A stretch of 64,000 nucleotides of DNA from Cytobacillus kochii (GTDB lineage: Bacteria; Bacillota; Bacilli; Bacillales; Cytobacillaceae), in assembly GCF_020171845.1 (NCBI RefSeq), contig NZ_JAIVAM010000010.1:158877-222876 (forward strand), in the 5' to 3' direction. Every line of letters begins with the position of its first letter. Within the stretch, counting starts at the first letter, position 1. The position numbers and the translations under genes were made by a program. This document shows positions 9,591 to 19,266 of the stretch, piece by piece. The notes beneath the pieces are model-generated. The model saw only the letters and a list, made by a program, of their open reading frames with translations. It had not been told where the DNA came from and ran no database searches.

Positions 9591-10610
9591 TTATTTCGAT
9601 TCCAACCATTCAGGCATAGGAATATACCATTGTTTAGACACTTCCTGATGGTTTACGATTTCAAAAAAACGCGATATGAATTGTTCATATTCTGGCGATT
9701 GGTGCAAATACTTTTCTAATTTTTCCTTCAGAATATTTCGTTCTTGTTCTGTTTGTGCACCGTAATAGCTTTCGATGCATTCAAAATAATGAAGTGGGAA
9801 CATCATTCTCGCATAATATAAACGCCATGAAAAACTTGACAATGGACTGATCGATTCATATTCTTCAACAAACTTTCTTACATCTGGTTGATAGGTTTTT
9901 ATATTCTTGAAGTACTTCTCTCTCGTCCATTCGGCTAAATCTCTTGTGGCATGGTCAAATACCCAATCAAAAGGGTTTTTCACATAATATTGTTCTCCCC
10001 ATGTACGATTAGAAAATCTTTCATGGCAGACAGTGCCAGTATCAGTCATCATCGGTTCATCATCAAATTCCGTATCAACAATATATTGAATCGCATTTTC
10101 AGCCATTCCCATGTAATAAGGAAATGATTCTAAAAATAGGCGGTCAAATTCACTTTCTCCATCAAATTGAAATACCATATCATTCCATACCTTTTCCATT
10201 TGATCGAGTCTTGTTTCCCACAGTGTTTTCCATTGACCGATTCGACTTGTTTGTTCCACTGCAAAATTAACCGTTCTCCCTCGAAAGTGGAATTTTGCCA
10301 ACTTCCTGCCGAAATGTCCTTCTTTTCTTGGCTGTAAACGTTGATTACTTAAAACTGCATATCTCGCTTCCTCCCACTCAGTATAAGGCTTTCCTTCTGT
10401 TGTTTTTTTAAATCCAGCAATATTCTTATCCCCACTCATTCTTAAATGCTCTGCAATTTGATCCAGTTCAGTGAGCGCCTCTTCTTTTAAATGATTAGCA
10501 GGGACTAGTATATACACTTCATTTTGTGATTTACAAGCATTATAATGATCAAACCGAAACTCTTCTTCCGCCTGAATATTATATTTTTCCTTGAGTAAAC
10601 GTCTTAACAT
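9591..10610 (-). CDS. yutH: Spore coat-associated protein YutH
   Basis: 339-aa protein of the YutH/CotS-like family, distant kinase-fold proteins found in spore coats. No intact kinase signature is evident and the sequence is rich in aromatic and charged residues, as in other YutH proteins. The neighbourhood (hom operon upstream in the map, yutG-yutF-yutE beyond) matches B. subtilis, which supports the name. AAGGGGG precedes the ATG. Expected to be expressed in the mother cell late in sporulation; no sigma site was confirmed. Confidence 0.82.
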   Translation of the reverse strand: MLRRLLKEKYNIQAEEEFRFDHYNACKSQNEVYILVPANHLKEEALTELDQIAEHLRMSGDKNIAGFKKTTEGKPYTEWEEARYAVLSNQRLQPRKEGHFGRKLAKFHFRGRTVNFAVEQTSRIGQWKTLWETRLDQMEKVWNDMVFQFDGESEFDRLFLESFPYYMGMAENAIQYIVDTEFDDEPMMTDTGTVCHERFSNRTWGEQYYVKNPFDWVFDHATRDLAEWTREKYFKNIKTYQPDVRKFVEEYESISPLSSFSWRLYYARMMFPLHYFECIESYYGAQTEQERNILKEKLEKYLHQSPEYEQFISRFFEIVNHQEVSKQWYIPMPEWLESK

Positions 10611-10796
10611 TCGTCATAACCCCCTTTTAATCAAGCTAAATAGATGCATTTTATTCAAATATATGAAAAAATAGCTAAAACTTGTTGATTTATTTTTAGG
10701 GGATATGATGGTTTGAAAGTTCGCAAGCTATCATTACTATCATATAGTAGTAAAGAGCAGCATAAAGCGAATAAAATTATAGAAAAAGGTGAACTC

Positions 10797-11297
10797 ATGA
10801 GTGAAGAAAAAGCAATTACTTTAACAGAGAAAACAGCAAGAAAATGGCTCAAAGAACGAGGAGTAGAGATTGTTGATATTGCTGAGTTAGTGTATTTTCT
10901 TCAAGAGAAATATCATCAAAACTTGAAAATAGAAACATGTATCGACAATGTAGAAAGAGTATTATCCAAACGGGAAGTACAAAACGCCATTCTCACCGGT
11001 ATTCAATTAGATATGCTTGCAGAAGAAAAGAAATTAATGGAACCACTGCAATCCATTATTGAAACAGATGAAGGATTATATGGTGTTGACGAAGTTTTAG
11101 CGCTATCAATTGTAAATGTGTATGGTTCAATCGGAATGACCAATTTTGGTTATGTAGATAAATTAAAACCCGGTATCTTAGGTCCATTAAATGATAAAAA
11201 CTCTGAAAGATGCCATACTTTTTTAGATGATATTGTTGGTGCCATTGCTGCTGCGGCTTCTAGTCGCCTTGCCCACCGTGCGCATCATGTGGAATAG
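10797..11297 (+). CDS. yutG: Phosphatidylglycerophosphatase A-family protein YutG
   Basis: 166 aa from the ATG at 10797, which has AAAAGGTGA at the right spacing; an upstream in-frame start gives an implausible tail. It belongs to the YutG/PgpA-related family: TARKWLKERGVEI at the N-terminus, a central acidic VDEVLALSIVNVYGSIGMTNFGYVDK segment and a terminal GAIAAAASSRLAHR helix. PgpA dephosphorylates phosphatidylglycerophosphate to phosphatidylglycerol; whether this soluble-looking member does so is inference. Confidence 0.82.
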   Translation: MSEEKAITLTEKTARKWLKERGVEIVDIAELVYFLQEKYHQNLKIETCIDNVERVLSKREVQNAILTGIQLDMLAEEKKLMEPLQSIIETDEGLYGVDEVLALSIVNVYGSIGMTNFGYVDKLKPGILGPLNDKNSERCHTFLDDIVGAIAAAASSRLAHRAHHVE

Positions 11298-11305
11298 ATA
11301 GAAGA

Positions 11306-11347
11306 AAAATAGTAGGACATCACATTATAGTGAGCCTGCTATTTTTA
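11306..11347 (+). terminator. Terminator of yutG
   Basis: AATAGTAGG / CCTGCTATT stem-loop followed by TTTTT on the plus strand, just after the stop at 11297. Confidence 0.75.
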
Positions 11348-11467
11348 TTTTACCCTCCTTTATATTACTGCAGAGTTTTAGATAAATTTGTTGTTATAAA
11401 AAGCGTTCATGTTCACTCGCATGACTGTCTATAATCGTCTTCGCAGTCAACATCTATTCCAACAATA

Positions 11468-11504
11468 TAAAAAACAGCAAGTACATCTTTCGTACTGCTG
11501 TTCT
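11468..11504 (-). terminator. Terminator of yutE-yutF
   Basis: AACAGCAAGTAC / GTACTGCTGTT stem followed by a T run on the minus strand, directly after the yutF stop at 11512. Confidence 0.85.
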
Positions 11505-11511
11505 TCATTTC

Positions 11512-12279
11512 TTATAAGTAATCCCACTGATTTAGTGTATCCACAACAAAGGTTGGTTGCTTGTCGTAGCCTTTTAAAAGTTCCTTCGTTGTTACGCCTG
11601 TATGAACCAATAATGTGTCTAAACCAGCATTCATTCCTGCCTTGATATCTGTATCATAGTTATCTCCAACCATCAATGTATGAGCTTTATCTGTGCCTAA
11701 AACTTTTAACGCTTGCTCCATAATGATCGCTTCTGGCTTGCCAATAAAAGTTGGGATAGTTTGCGTCGATACACTAATGACTGAGGTTAATGAGCCATTG
11801 CCAGGTAAAAGTCCTCTTTCAGTTGGAATGGCAATATCACCGTTTGTAGAGATAAAGGTAGCTCCATTTCTTACAGCCAAACAAGCTGTTGCAAGTTTCT
11901 CGTAGTTGATGTCACGATCGATTCCTGAAACAACATAATCGGCGTGCTCACCTGCAAAGTGAAAGCCCTTTTCTTCTAATGCCTGTCTAATCCCTTCTTC
12001 TCCGATCACAAATATAGACGCTTCGGGACTTCTTTGAAAAATATAATTCGCCGTTGCCATACTAGTTGTAAATACTTTATCTTCAGTCGCCTCAATGCCA
12101 AAATTTTGAAGTTTTTCAGCAACTTGTTTCGGTGTTCTAGATGAATTGTTTGTGACAAAAAGGTAGGGAATGCCTCTTTCTTTTAACCCTTGAATAAAGG
12201 AAACGGCTTCATGAATTAATTGTTTTCCTTTGTACATCGTCCCATCTAAATCAATTAAATAACCTTTATATTTTGTCAT
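11512..12279 (-). CDS. yutF: HAD-family hydrolase YutF (NagD-like, HAD-IIA)
   Basis: 255-aa haloacid dehalogenase-type phosphatase. Motif I is LIDLDGTMYKG at residues 8-18 with two catalytic aspartates, motif II is FVTNNSSRTP near 41-50, and the C-terminal MVGDNYDTDIKAG near 203-215 gives motif IV. A C2-type cap lies between, as in NagD/p-nitrophenylphosphatase proteins. The substrate is not predictable (sugar phosphates or nucleotides in relatives). Downstream of yutE by about 11 bp, so co-transcribed. Confidence 0.9.
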   Translation of the reverse strand: MTKYKGYLIDLDGTMYKGKQLIHEAVSFIQGLKERGIPYLFVTNNSSRTPKQVAEKLQNFGIEATEDKVFTTSMATANYIFQRSPEASIFVIGEEGIRQALEEKGFHFAGEHADYVVSGIDRDINYEKLATACLAVRNGATFISTNGDIAIPTERGLLPGNGSLTSVISVSTQTIPTFIGKPEAIIMEQALKVLGTDKAHTLMVGDNYDTDIKAGMNAGLDTLLVHTGVTTKELLKGYDKQPTFVVDTLNQWDYL

Positions 12280-12290
12280 TTACTTTCCCC

Positions 12291-12728
12291 CTAATTTCTA
12301 AAAGCTGATACAGGACCAAGTTCTTTCATTAAATAGTCTCTAACAGCTGTAGGGAATTTTTTTAATTGAGCTATTTCTAATTGGAAACTCTTGTTTAATT
12401 CATCATGTTGAATGCCTGTATAACTTTGCACTAATGGCTTACGGTAAGCAATAACCTTTTTATAGCTGATAGCCATTTCATGGTCAATGACTTTTTCATC
12501 TTCCAGAATATCAATAATATCTTCATAACTACCTGGGTCTCTCATAATAAAGCCATCAATCATTGCATTACCTACATCTAAGACCGCCTCAATAACCATA
12601 TGGCTCAGTCTTTCAAGCGCAAGTTTCTCTATATCCGAATGAAGTGCTGTATGTTTCCCTAATAGTGATAGTTGTTTTTCCAAATAAACGAGGATTTCCT
12701 CAATTTTTTCTCGATCAACAAAATACAT
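12291..12728 (-). CDS. yutE: DUF86/HepT-like protein YutE
   Basis: 145 aa from the ATG at 12728, preceded by AAAGGTGAGG. Helical DUF86 (HepT-like) domain, with VDREKIEEILVYLEK at the start and the region ending RDYLMKEL. HepT proteins can act as toxin RNases with a MntA partner, but the typical RX4-6H active site is not obvious and no nucleotidyltransferase partner is adjacent. B. subtilis yutE sits in the same place as a chromosomal housekeeping gene. Function unknown. Confidence 0.82.
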   Translation of the reverse strand: MYFVDREKIEEILVYLEKQLSLLGKHTALHSDIEKLALERLSHMVIEAVLDVGNAMIDGFIMRDPGSYEDIIDILEDEKVIDHEMAISYKKVIAYRKPLVQSYTGIQHDELNKSFQLEIAQLKKFPTAVRDYLMKELGPVSAFRN

Positions 12729-12888
12729 GTCCCTCACCTTTCTCATCCCATACTTCCTATCTATTGTATCTCATTCATAACAATGAAGAAAGTTCTCCCT
12801 TATGTGAGTATAAAATCAATTTCCTGTCTGCTAAGATTTTGTTATGATAAATGTAGCATGGATAGTTAGAAAGGGGTCTATACGTTAA

Positions 12889-13155
12889 ATGACCGAAAGA
12901 TTCTTTTTATATGATGATTTAGAAGATACAAAAACACGCTTTGTTAGTTTTATGGGTGAAAATCAACGCTTTGATTTAGCGCTTGTTCGTTCAGATCGGT
13001 ATTATGGAAAACAACTTGTTCTTGATATTCAAGGAAGTCGTTTTGCTATTATTGGTACCGATGACCTTGAAGAAGAGGGTTATTTAGAACATGCTTTTCA
13101 ATTGGAGAGCGAAGATGCAGAAGAGTTAAGAGCCTTTTTATATGAGGTCATTTAA
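12889..13155 (+). CDS. DUF3055-family protein
   Basis: 88-aa acidic cytosolic protein that I recognise as the DUF3055 family of Firmicutes. It reads as a compact alpha/beta domain (FYDD-like start, RFDLALVRSDRYYGKQLVLDIQ, C-terminal acidic EDAEELRAFLYEVI). Function unknown. AAGGGG lies upstream of the ATG. Divergent from yutE-yutF; a terminator follows. Confidence 0.78.
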   Translation: MTERFFLYDDLEDTKTRFVSFMGENQRFDLALVRSDRYYGKQLVLDIQGSRFAIIGTDDLEEEGYLEHAFQLESEDAEELRAFLYEVI

Positions 13156-13192
13156 CCGATTGGATAATATTGATTGTTCCTGCAAATAGTAT

Positions 13193-13222
13193 AAATGGGA
13201 GCGTAGCAGGCTCTCATTTTTT
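13193..13222 (+). terminator. Terminator after the DUF3055 gene
   Basis: AATGGGAGC / GGCTCTCATT stem-loop followed by TTTTTT on the plus strand. Confidence 0.75.
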
Positions 13223-13246
13223 CTCATATTATTAGGAGTGATATCA

Positions 13247-13504
13247 ATGGATCAAAAAAAGAATTACTCGGATTTTGACAATGTTGAATCACAAAAGGAA
13301 AACCTCGCAGTGGAAGATTTACCTGAGGGCCCGTATGGTGCACCAAGAGGGAAGCATACACCTGTTGAGAACAAAAGTTCAGAGTGGGAAGAAGGTCAAC
13401 ACCAATCTAGTGCATTTGTTTATGAAAATCGGGAACTTCATGCTGACATTCCTAGAGAAATGCCTGGAGCACACGAACCCCATTCAGAAGCTTCAGATGA
13501 GTAA
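13247..13504 (+). CDS. Small hydrophilic conserved protein (cytosolic protein family)
   Basis: 85-aa, very hydrophilic, acidic and probably disordered protein from the ATG at 13247; TAGGAGTGA precedes it. Landmarks are EGPYGAPRG and WEEGQHQSSAFVYENRELH. I recall similar short proteins in Bacillaceae annotated only as cytosolic protein. No domain or function is known to me. It is followed at once by a bidirectional terminator. Confidence 0.7.
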   Translation: MDQKKNYSDFDNVESQKENLAVEDLPEGPYGAPRGKHTPVENKSSEWEEGQHQSSAFVYENRELHADIPREMPGAHEPHSEASDE

Positions 13505-13512
13505 TTTTAACA

Positions 13513-13548
13513 GAAAAAAAGCTGGACGAATAATTCGTTCAGCTTTTT
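13513..13548. terminator. Bidirectional terminator before yutD
   Basis: AAAGCTGGACGAAT / ATTCGTTCAGCTTT stem with A/T tracts on both sides, between convergent genes ending at 13504 and 13549. Confidence 0.85.
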
Positions 13549-13824
13549 CTATTGCTTCACTCTTTTTACAACGAAATAAGGACAACCAAAATTACAATAT
13601 TCGTATAAATACTCTGTCAAAGTGCTAATTTTCGTATCATACGTCGCTTTTTGATTCTGATCGTCAAAAAAACCTCTAAGTCTTAGTTGGCCGTATCCCC
13701 AGTCACCTACAATATAATCATAACGATTTAATATTTCACTATATCGACCCCGAAAAGCTTCTTCATTAAATCCGTCTCTAATATCTTCAATTACTTCATA
13801 ACATGCGTTTTGTATACAAACCAA
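13549..13824 (-). CDS. yutD: YutD-family protein (DUF1027)
   Basis: 91-aa YutD-family protein. It shows the highly conserved block DYIVGDWGYGQLRLRGFFDD near residues 33-52 followed by NFGCPYFVVK near the end. Its role is not established. It starts near an AAAGAGGTGA site. Position next to yutC and lipA matches B. subtilis. Confidence 0.88.
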   Translation of the reverse strand: MVCIQNACYEVIEDIRDGFNEEAFRGRYSEILNRYDYIVGDWGYGQLRLRGFFDDQNQKATYDTKISTLTEYLYEYCNFGCPYFVVKRVKQ

Positions 13825-13982
13825 TTGATCTCACCTCTTTTTCATTGGCTCACTAATTAAATTATAAAGAAAGTTAACGTCTATGTACAATAGTCCTATT
13901 TTAAATTATAACTGATTCACCATCAATTACTAAGGAAAAAAACGAAAGAATCGGAAAAGATATTGTTAAGGGGGTGTTTCTG

Positions 13983-14567
13983 ATGAAAAAAATGATAATG
14001 TTCATCGGGATATCCAGTATGGTTGCTCTCACTGGATGTCAAGCAGCCGATCATTCCGCTAAAGGTGATATTTATCCCGAAAGTGGCAATACGGTTAATG
14101 TGAATGATCAGCGAACAGATATTTACAATACTAGTCAGCAAAGTAGTGAAGATTTCGGATACGTTCGTCATCAAAAAAGTCCTATTTATGGAGAAAAGGT
14201 ATCCAATGAACATTATGCTGCCATTAATCGTGAAAAAGTGGCTGATATTATCGGAAAATATTGTACTGAACTTCCAAATGTGGATGATGTGTCTACATTA
14301 GTGACAGACAATGAAGTGTTAATTGTTTACAATACGGATTCAGATAATCGTGAATCAACTGCTACACAAGTAGAAAAAATGGCAGAATCAGTTGTTCCCG
14401 GATGGTTTGATATTTATACGACTGACAATACCAATCTCCGCAAAGAAATAGAAAGTTATTCTACGATGGATGCAGATAGTGAGCACACCCATTATGGTAT
14501 TGATCAATTAACGAGCCAAATGAAAAAAGCCGATATTAACAAGTCTGAAAAGATGTCAAATAAGTAA
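13983..14567 (+). CDS. yutC: YhcN/YlaJ-type sporulation lipoprotein (YutC)
   Basis: 194 aa from the ATG at 13983, preceded by AAGGGGGTG. A lipoprotein signal peptide ends at the lipobox ALTGC (about residues 14-18). The mature part matches the YhcN/YlaJ family: the segment INREKVADIIGKYC to VEKMAESVVPGWFDIYTTDN is the conserved alpha/beta core. Relatives are spore membrane or cortex lipoproteins important for spore germination or outgrowth. Divergent from yutD, convergent with lipA. Confidence 0.82.
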   Translation: MKKMIMFIGISSMVALTGCQAADHSAKGDIYPESGNTVNVNDQRTDIYNTSQQSSEDFGYVRHQKSPIYGEKVSNEHYAAINREKVADIIGKYCTELPNVDDVSTLVTDNEVLIVYNTDSDNRESTATQVEKMAESVVPGWFDIYTTDNTNLRKEIESYSTMDADSEHTHYGIDQLTSQMKKADINKSEKMSNK

Positions 14568-14581
14568 CGCTGTGAAATATC

Positions 14582-14617
14582 AAAAGAGGATTAGCTCCTT
14601 TAGCTAATCCCCTTTCT
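14582..14617. terminator. Bidirectional terminator between yutC and lipA
   Basis: GGATTAGC / GCTAATCC stem within an A/T context, between convergent stops at 14567 and 14623. Confidence 0.75.
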
Positions 14618-14622
14618 TGTGT

Positions 14623-15543
14623 TTACGCTTCTTTCGCGTCTACTTCACCCATTTGTTGTCTTTGCTTAGCTGCTGCATTTACTTGTTCATCTGCATGATA
14701 GGAAGAACGAACCATTGGACCTGCTTCACAATGGCTAAACCCTTTGGACATTGCAATTTCCCTTAATTCATTAAACTCATCTGGATGATAATATTTTACA
14801 ACTTTTATATGTTTTTTAGATGGTTGTAGATATTGACCAATCGTCATAATATCTACGTCATGCGCTCGCAAATCATCCATCGTTTGAATGATTTCTTCTT
14901 TTGTTTCCCCTAGCCCCACCATTAAACTTGATTTGGTTGGAATTTCAGGTTGCATTTCTTTAGAACGTTGTAAAAATTCAAGTGATCGTTTATATGTAGC
15001 ACGCGCTCTTACTCTTGGCGTCAGTCTTTCTACTGTTTCAATATTATGGTTTAAGATATCTGGTTTTGCATCCATTACTGTTTTAAGATTTTCATATACC
15101 CCGCCCATATCAGAAGGTAAAACCTCTACAGTTGTAAATGGACTTTTTCTTCTAATGGCACGAATCGTTTCCGCTAAAATAGCTGATCCACCATCTTTTA
15201 AATCATCTCGCGCAACCACTGTAATAACTGCATGTTTTAAATTCATTAAAGCGACAGAATCAGCTACGCGTTCTGGTTCTTCCCAATCAAGCTCAGTTGG
15301 CAGTCCTGTTTTGACCGCACAAAAACGACAGGCTCTTGTACAAACAGAACCTAAGATCATAAATGTTGCTGTCCTTCTTACCGCCCAACATTCATGAATA
15401 TTTGGGCATTTTGCCTCTTCACATACAGTATGAAGATTCTTTTCTCTCATCATTTTCTTTAATCCGGTGTAGTTTTTATTAGTGTTTAACTTTATTTTCA
15501 ACCAATCCGGCTTACGTAAATGTTCATCTTTCTTAGTCGTCAT
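14623..15543 (-). CDS. lipA: Lipoyl synthase
   Basis: Radical SAM enzyme that inserts two sulfurs into octanoyl groups on lipoyl domains, for example of GcvH, which is encoded in this window. The 306-aa protein has both clusters: the auxiliary cluster cysteines at 41, 46 and 52 and the radical SAM CxxxCxxC at 68, 72 and 75. The C-terminal RSSYHAD motif supplies the conserved serine ligand. GAAGAATG-like initiation is weakly marked. Monocistronic, next to lytH as in B. subtilis. Confidence 0.96.
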   Translation of the reverse strand: MTTKKDEHLRKPDWLKIKLNTNKNYTGLKKMMREKNLHTVCEEAKCPNIHECWAVRRTATFMILGSVCTRACRFCAVKTGLPTELDWEEPERVADSVALMNLKHAVITVVARDDLKDGGSAILAETIRAIRRKSPFTTVEVLPSDMGGVYENLKTVMDAKPDILNHNIETVERLTPRVRARATYKRSLEFLQRSKEMQPEIPTKSSLMVGLGETKEEIIQTMDDLRAHDVDIMTIGQYLQPSKKHIKVVKYYHPDEFNELREIAMSKGFSHCEAGPMVRSSYHADEQVNAAAKQRQQMGEVDAKEA

Positions 15544-15746
15544 TCTTCTTCACTCCATCCCAGAATTTCAAAAAGACGCTTTTTTTATCATCATTTTTAT
15601 CTAGAGAGTCTTACAGAAGCAACTTTAACACATGGAAGTAGATAGAACAACCTCGTTCATTAAAAACCTTCCAATATTTTATATTTATCGTTTTTCTATT
15701 TTATCACAAACTATAACAGTAATTAGAAGAGAAGGGAGGTTTATTG

Positions 15747-16727
15747 GTGCGAGTTTTCACATTACTTATCACCTTAACAACGGTCTTATCCTTTATGCAA
15801 CCAGAAACGGCAGCAGCCTCCGAATTAGATGATATTTACGCAAAAAGAATGGCGCTTTATGAAAGAATTGAAACAGTCACGACCATTCCTTGGTATTATC
15901 TTGCTGCCATCGATCAATATGAAAGAAATGTAAGACAATCAAGAAGAGACTTACCTAAAGCTGAAGGGATTACTGGCATTTACTTTAAACCGGAGGAATG
16001 GGTTGGTTTCACAAATCCAAACATAAATGACGAAGACCCAAAGACGATAGAGTTCTTTAATGGTATTGGCTTTGATGGTGATGGTGACGGAAAAGCAAGT
16101 TTAGATAGTGATGACGATGTATTGTACGCATTTGCTAACTTTCTACTTCGTTATGGTACGGATTATGAGAACATTAAAATTGGTATTTGGAACTATTATA
16201 AACGTGATAAATCAGTCAGAATTATTATGGGAAAGGCAAAGCTTTATCAAAACTACGGGAGACTTAATTTAGATGAACATGTTTTTCCTGTCCCAATTGG
16301 TACTCATTATAGCTATCGTAGTACATGGGGAAGTGCGAGAGGTTGGGGTGGTAGAAGAATCCATGAAGGAACAGATATTTTTGCTGATTACGGCTTACCA
16401 GTTAGAGCTACCAGCTATGGTATTGTCGAAATGAAAGGCTGGAATAAATATGGTGGTTGGCGAATTGGTATTCGCGATATCAACAATAACTATCACTATT
16501 ACGCTCACCTAAGCGGATTTTCTGATGACTTAAAAGTTGGTCAAATAGTTGAACCTGGCAAAGTCATTGGTGGTGTCGGTAGTTCTGGCTATGGACCAAA
16601 AGGGACTTCGGGAAAATTCCCTCCACACCTCCATTATGGTATGTATAAGGATAATGGCTATACTGAATGGTCGTACGATCCATACCCTCATTTGAATCTT
16701 TGGGAAAGACAAGAAAGAGCAAAGTAA
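15747..16727 (+). CDS. lytH: Sporulation-specific M23 peptidase LytH
   Basis: 326 aa from a GTG at 15747, seven bases after GGGAGG; a TTG one codon earlier is too close to the site. A hydrophobic signal segment covers residues 1-22. The C-terminal half is an M23 zinc endopeptidase: HEGTD (HxxxD) and the HLHYG motif, with HYYAHL between them. B. subtilis LytH cuts cortex peptidoglycan side chains to leave single L-alanine, acting during sporulation. The N-terminal domain of about 150 aa is family-specific. Confidence 0.88.
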   Translation: MRVFTLLITLTTVLSFMQPETAAASELDDIYAKRMALYERIETVTTIPWYYLAAIDQYERNVRQSRRDLPKAEGITGIYFKPEEWVGFTNPNINDEDPKTIEFFNGIGFDGDGDGKASLDSDDDVLYAFANFLLRYGTDYENIKIGIWNYYKRDKSVRIIMGKAKLYQNYGRLNLDEHVFPVPIGTHYSYRSTWGSARGWGGRRIHEGTDIFADYGLPVRATSYGIVEMKGWNKYGGWRIGIRDINNNYHYYAHLSGFSDDLKVGQIVEPGKVIGGVGSSGYGPKGTSGKFPPHLHYGMYKDNGYTEWSYDPYPHLNLWERQERAK

Positions 16728-16835
16728 ACGAGGAATAGATGACGCCTTCTTGTTAGAAGCGGCATCTAACTCCTCGCTTTTTGAATTTCGCTTGAGCAAT
16801 GATCCATTACCCAATATTTTGTTAACGGGTTCTTT

Positions 16836-17540
16836 TTATCCGCCTAAATAAGCCATACGGATTTCATCACTTTCTTGTAAATCTTTTGCTGATCCGGTGA
16901 GCACTACTTTTCCAGTTTCAAGGACATACCCTCTTTTCGCAATAGAGAGGGCCATATGCGCATTTTGTTCAACAAGTAAAATCGTTGTTCCATTTGTTTC
17001 ATTAATTTCTTCTATAATACTGAAGATGGTCTTAACCATAATTGGGGCAAGGCCCATGGATGGTTCATCTAACAAAAGCAACTTAGGTCTAGCCATAATG
17101 GCTCTGCCCATCGCTAACATTTGTTGTTCTCCGCCTGATAAAGTTCCGGAAAGCTGTCCTTTTCTTTCGAATAATCGCGGGAAAAGTTCATAGACTTTCT
17201 GGATATCTTTTTGTACTTCTTTATCTTTTCTCACAAAAGCGCCTAGTTCTAAATTTTCTTCTACAGTCATATTCGAGAACACGCGTCTTCCCTCTGGTAC
17301 ATGCGATATCCCAGCCTTTACAATCGTTTGTGCTTGTTTACCAACAATCGATTGATTCTCATATTGAATCACGCCTTGCTTCGGCTTTAATAATCCTGAT
17401 AACGTTTTTAATAGCGTGCTTTTCCCTGCTCCGTTTGCACCAATTAAAGTGACAATCTCTCCTTCTAATACCTCTAACGAGACGCCCTTTAATGCATGAA
17501 TATTCCCATAGTAAACATCTATTCCATCAACCTTGAGCAT
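16836..17540 (-). CDS. livF: Branched-chain amino acid ABC transporter, ATP-binding protein LivF
   Basis: 234-aa ATPase of a high-affinity branched-chain amino acid importer. Walker A GANGAGKST near residues 33-41, signature LSGGEQQMLAMGRA near 134-147, Walker B LLLLDEPSMGL and a switch histidine region VEQNAH. Overlaps livG by about 14 bp. Last gene of the liv cluster. Confidence 0.93.
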   Translation of the reverse strand: MLKVDGIDVYYGNIHALKGVSLEVLEGEIVTLIGANGAGKSTLLKTLSGLLKPKQGVIQYENQSIVGKQAQTIVKAGISHVPEGRRVFSNMTVEENLELGAFVRKDKEVQKDIQKVYELFPRLFERKGQLSGTLSGGEQQMLAMGRAIMARPKLLLLDEPSMGLAPIMVKTIFSIIEEINETNGTTILLVEQNAHMALSIAKRGYVLETGKVVLTGSAKDLQESDEIRMAYLGG

Positions 17541-18318
17541 CCGAAGAAACCTCCTCTCCGAGATAAGCCTCGATTACTTTTGGGTTACTTCTAATTTCTT
17601 CTGGCAACCCTTCGGCAATTAATTGCCCATGGTCAAGCACATAAATTCTTTCACATATCCCCATAACTAAATTCATATCGTGCTCAATTAAGAGTATTGT
17701 TAAATCAAACTTCTCTCTAATAAAGCGAATGAGCTCCATAAGGTCATGTGTTTCTTGTGGGTTCATACCGGCAGCCGGCTCATCTAACAGCAAAAGCTTT
17801 GGTCCAGCTGCTAATGCTCTTGCGATTTCTAATCGCCTTTGTTGTCCATATGGCAAGTTTTTAGCTAATTCACCCTTCACATGTTCAAGCTGAAAAATAC
17901 GTAATAGTTCTATTGATTTGTCTTCCATTTCTTTTTCTCCGTTAAAATGGGAAGGCAACCGCAGAATCGAGCTTAACATCGAATGTTTCGCACGCGAATG
18001 ATTCGCTACTTTTACATTATCTAACACAGAAAGGTCATTGAATAAACGAATATTTTGAAACGTCCTACTGATACCTTTCCTTGTCACCTGATAGGGAGGG
18101 AGTCCGTTTAAACGTACACCTTCTAAGAAAATATCTCCTTCAGTCGGCACGTAGACACCAGTTAATAGGTTGAAGCTGGTCGTTTTCCCTGCTCCGTTTG
18201 GACCAATCAAACCGATCAGTTCCCCTTGGTGAATTTCCAAATCGAATCCTGAAACAGCTTTTAAACCGCCAAAAGAAATACCAGCTTGATTGACTTTTAA
18301 TAATGGTTGATTCTCCAT
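17527..18318 (-). CDS. livG: Branched-chain amino acid ABC transporter, ATP-binding protein LivG
   Basis: 263-aa ATPase, partner of LivF. Walker A GPNGAGKTTS, signature LPYGQQRRLEIARAL (the YGQQR variant typical of LivG), Walker B LLLLDEPAAGMNPQE, and the C-terminal branched-chain extension VIEAYLGEE. Starts two bases after the livM stop, so translation is coupled. Confidence 0.93.
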   Translation of the reverse strand: MENQPLLKVNQAGISFGGLKAVSGFDLEIHQGELIGLIGPNGAGKTTSFNLLTGVYVPTEGDIFLEGVRLNGLPPYQVTRKGISRTFQNIRLFNDLSVLDNVKVANHSRAKHSMLSSILRLPSHFNGEKEMEDKSIELLRIFQLEHVKGELAKNLPYGQQRRLEIARALAAGPKLLLLDEPAAGMNPQETHDLMELIRFIREKFDLTILLIEHDMNLVMGICERIYVLDHGQLIAEGLPEEIRSNPKVIEAYLGEEVSSDAQG

Positions 18319-18319
18319 T

Positions 18320-19261
18320 TTAGCTTCCTCCTTTCACGCTTTTACGTTTAAAGAGGTCCGTAATTTCCTTTGTCCCCAATAAACCTTGCGGACGGTAAAG
18401 CATAACTAGAATGAGCACGGCACTATAGATTATCATTCGTGTTTCAGGATAACTTTGTAAAAATGTGGAGATAATCGTTAACAAAATAGCCGAGATAACC
18501 GCCCCAGATAGACTGCCTAATCCCCCTAATACGACGAAAATGAGGATATCAAATGATTTCAAAAAACCAAATTGAACGGGTTGAATAATATAAAAATTAT
18601 GAGCATATAACCCCCCTGCGATTCCTGCGAAAAAAGACCCAATGGCAAATGCCGCTACTTTATAATAGGTCGTATTAATACCCATCGCATCGGCAGCGAT
18701 TTCATTTTCTCTAATCGATATACATGCGCGACCATGCCTTGAATTTGTAAAATTCACAATCACTAATACGGTAATAAATAAGCAGATGAAGGCCGAAGTC
18801 CAAGTTGTCATCTTTGTGACCTGCATACCTGCTGCTCCACCTACTGCATCAATATTTAAGAAAATGATGCGGATAATCTCTGCAAATCCTAATGTTGCAA
18901 TCGCTAAATAATCACCACGTAACCTTAAAGAAGGTATCCCAACAATTAAGCCAGTTAAAGCGGCAACAATCCCACCAATAATAAGTGCAATAGGAAATGG
19001 AAGTGAAAGTTTCATCGTTACAATTGCTGAAATGTAAGCCCCAACAGCTAAAAAACCAGCATGTCCGATTGAAAATTGTCCTGTAATGCCAATAACTAAA
19101 TGTAAACTGACGGCCAAAATAATATTAATACAAATATAAACAAGTGTATTCACATGATAATTATTAATCATTCCAGTATTTGCAGCCATCTGAACTGCAA
19201 AATAAACAATAATGGAGAGAATAACAAACAACCAGAAACCTTTGATCTTCTTCGTATTCAT
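18320..19261 (-). CDS. livM: Branched-chain amino acid ABC transporter permease LivM
   Basis: 313-aa permease with eight to ten hydrophobic segments. The LivM/LivH motifs are present: GQFSIGHAGFLAVGAY near residues 65-80 and the cytoplasmic coupling loop GRACISIRENEIAADAMGIN. GAAGGTG precedes the ATG. Pairs with LivH in the membrane. Confidence 0.92.
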   Translation of the reverse strand: MNTKKIKGFWLFVILSIIVYFAVQMAANTGMINNYHVNTLVYICINIILAVSLHLVIGITGQFSIGHAGFLAVGAYISAIVTMKLSLPFPIALIIGGIVAALTGLIVGIPSLRLRGDYLAIATLGFAEIIRIIFLNIDAVGGAAGMQVTKMTTWTSAFICLFITVLVIVNFTNSRHGRACISIRENEIAADAMGINTTYYKVAAFAIGSFFAGIAGGLYAHNFYIIQPVQFGFLKSFDILIFVVLGGLGSLSGAVISAILLTIISTFLQSYPETRMIIYSAVLILVMLYRPQGLLGTKEITDLFKRKSVKGGS

Positions 19262-19266
19262 CCTTT

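Noticed and set aside
12291..12728. HepT toxin of a HepT/MntA toxin-antitoxin pair
   Set aside because: The DUF86 fold is shared, but no nucleotidyltransferase antitoxin gene is adjacent and the locus is the conserved chromosomal yutE position.
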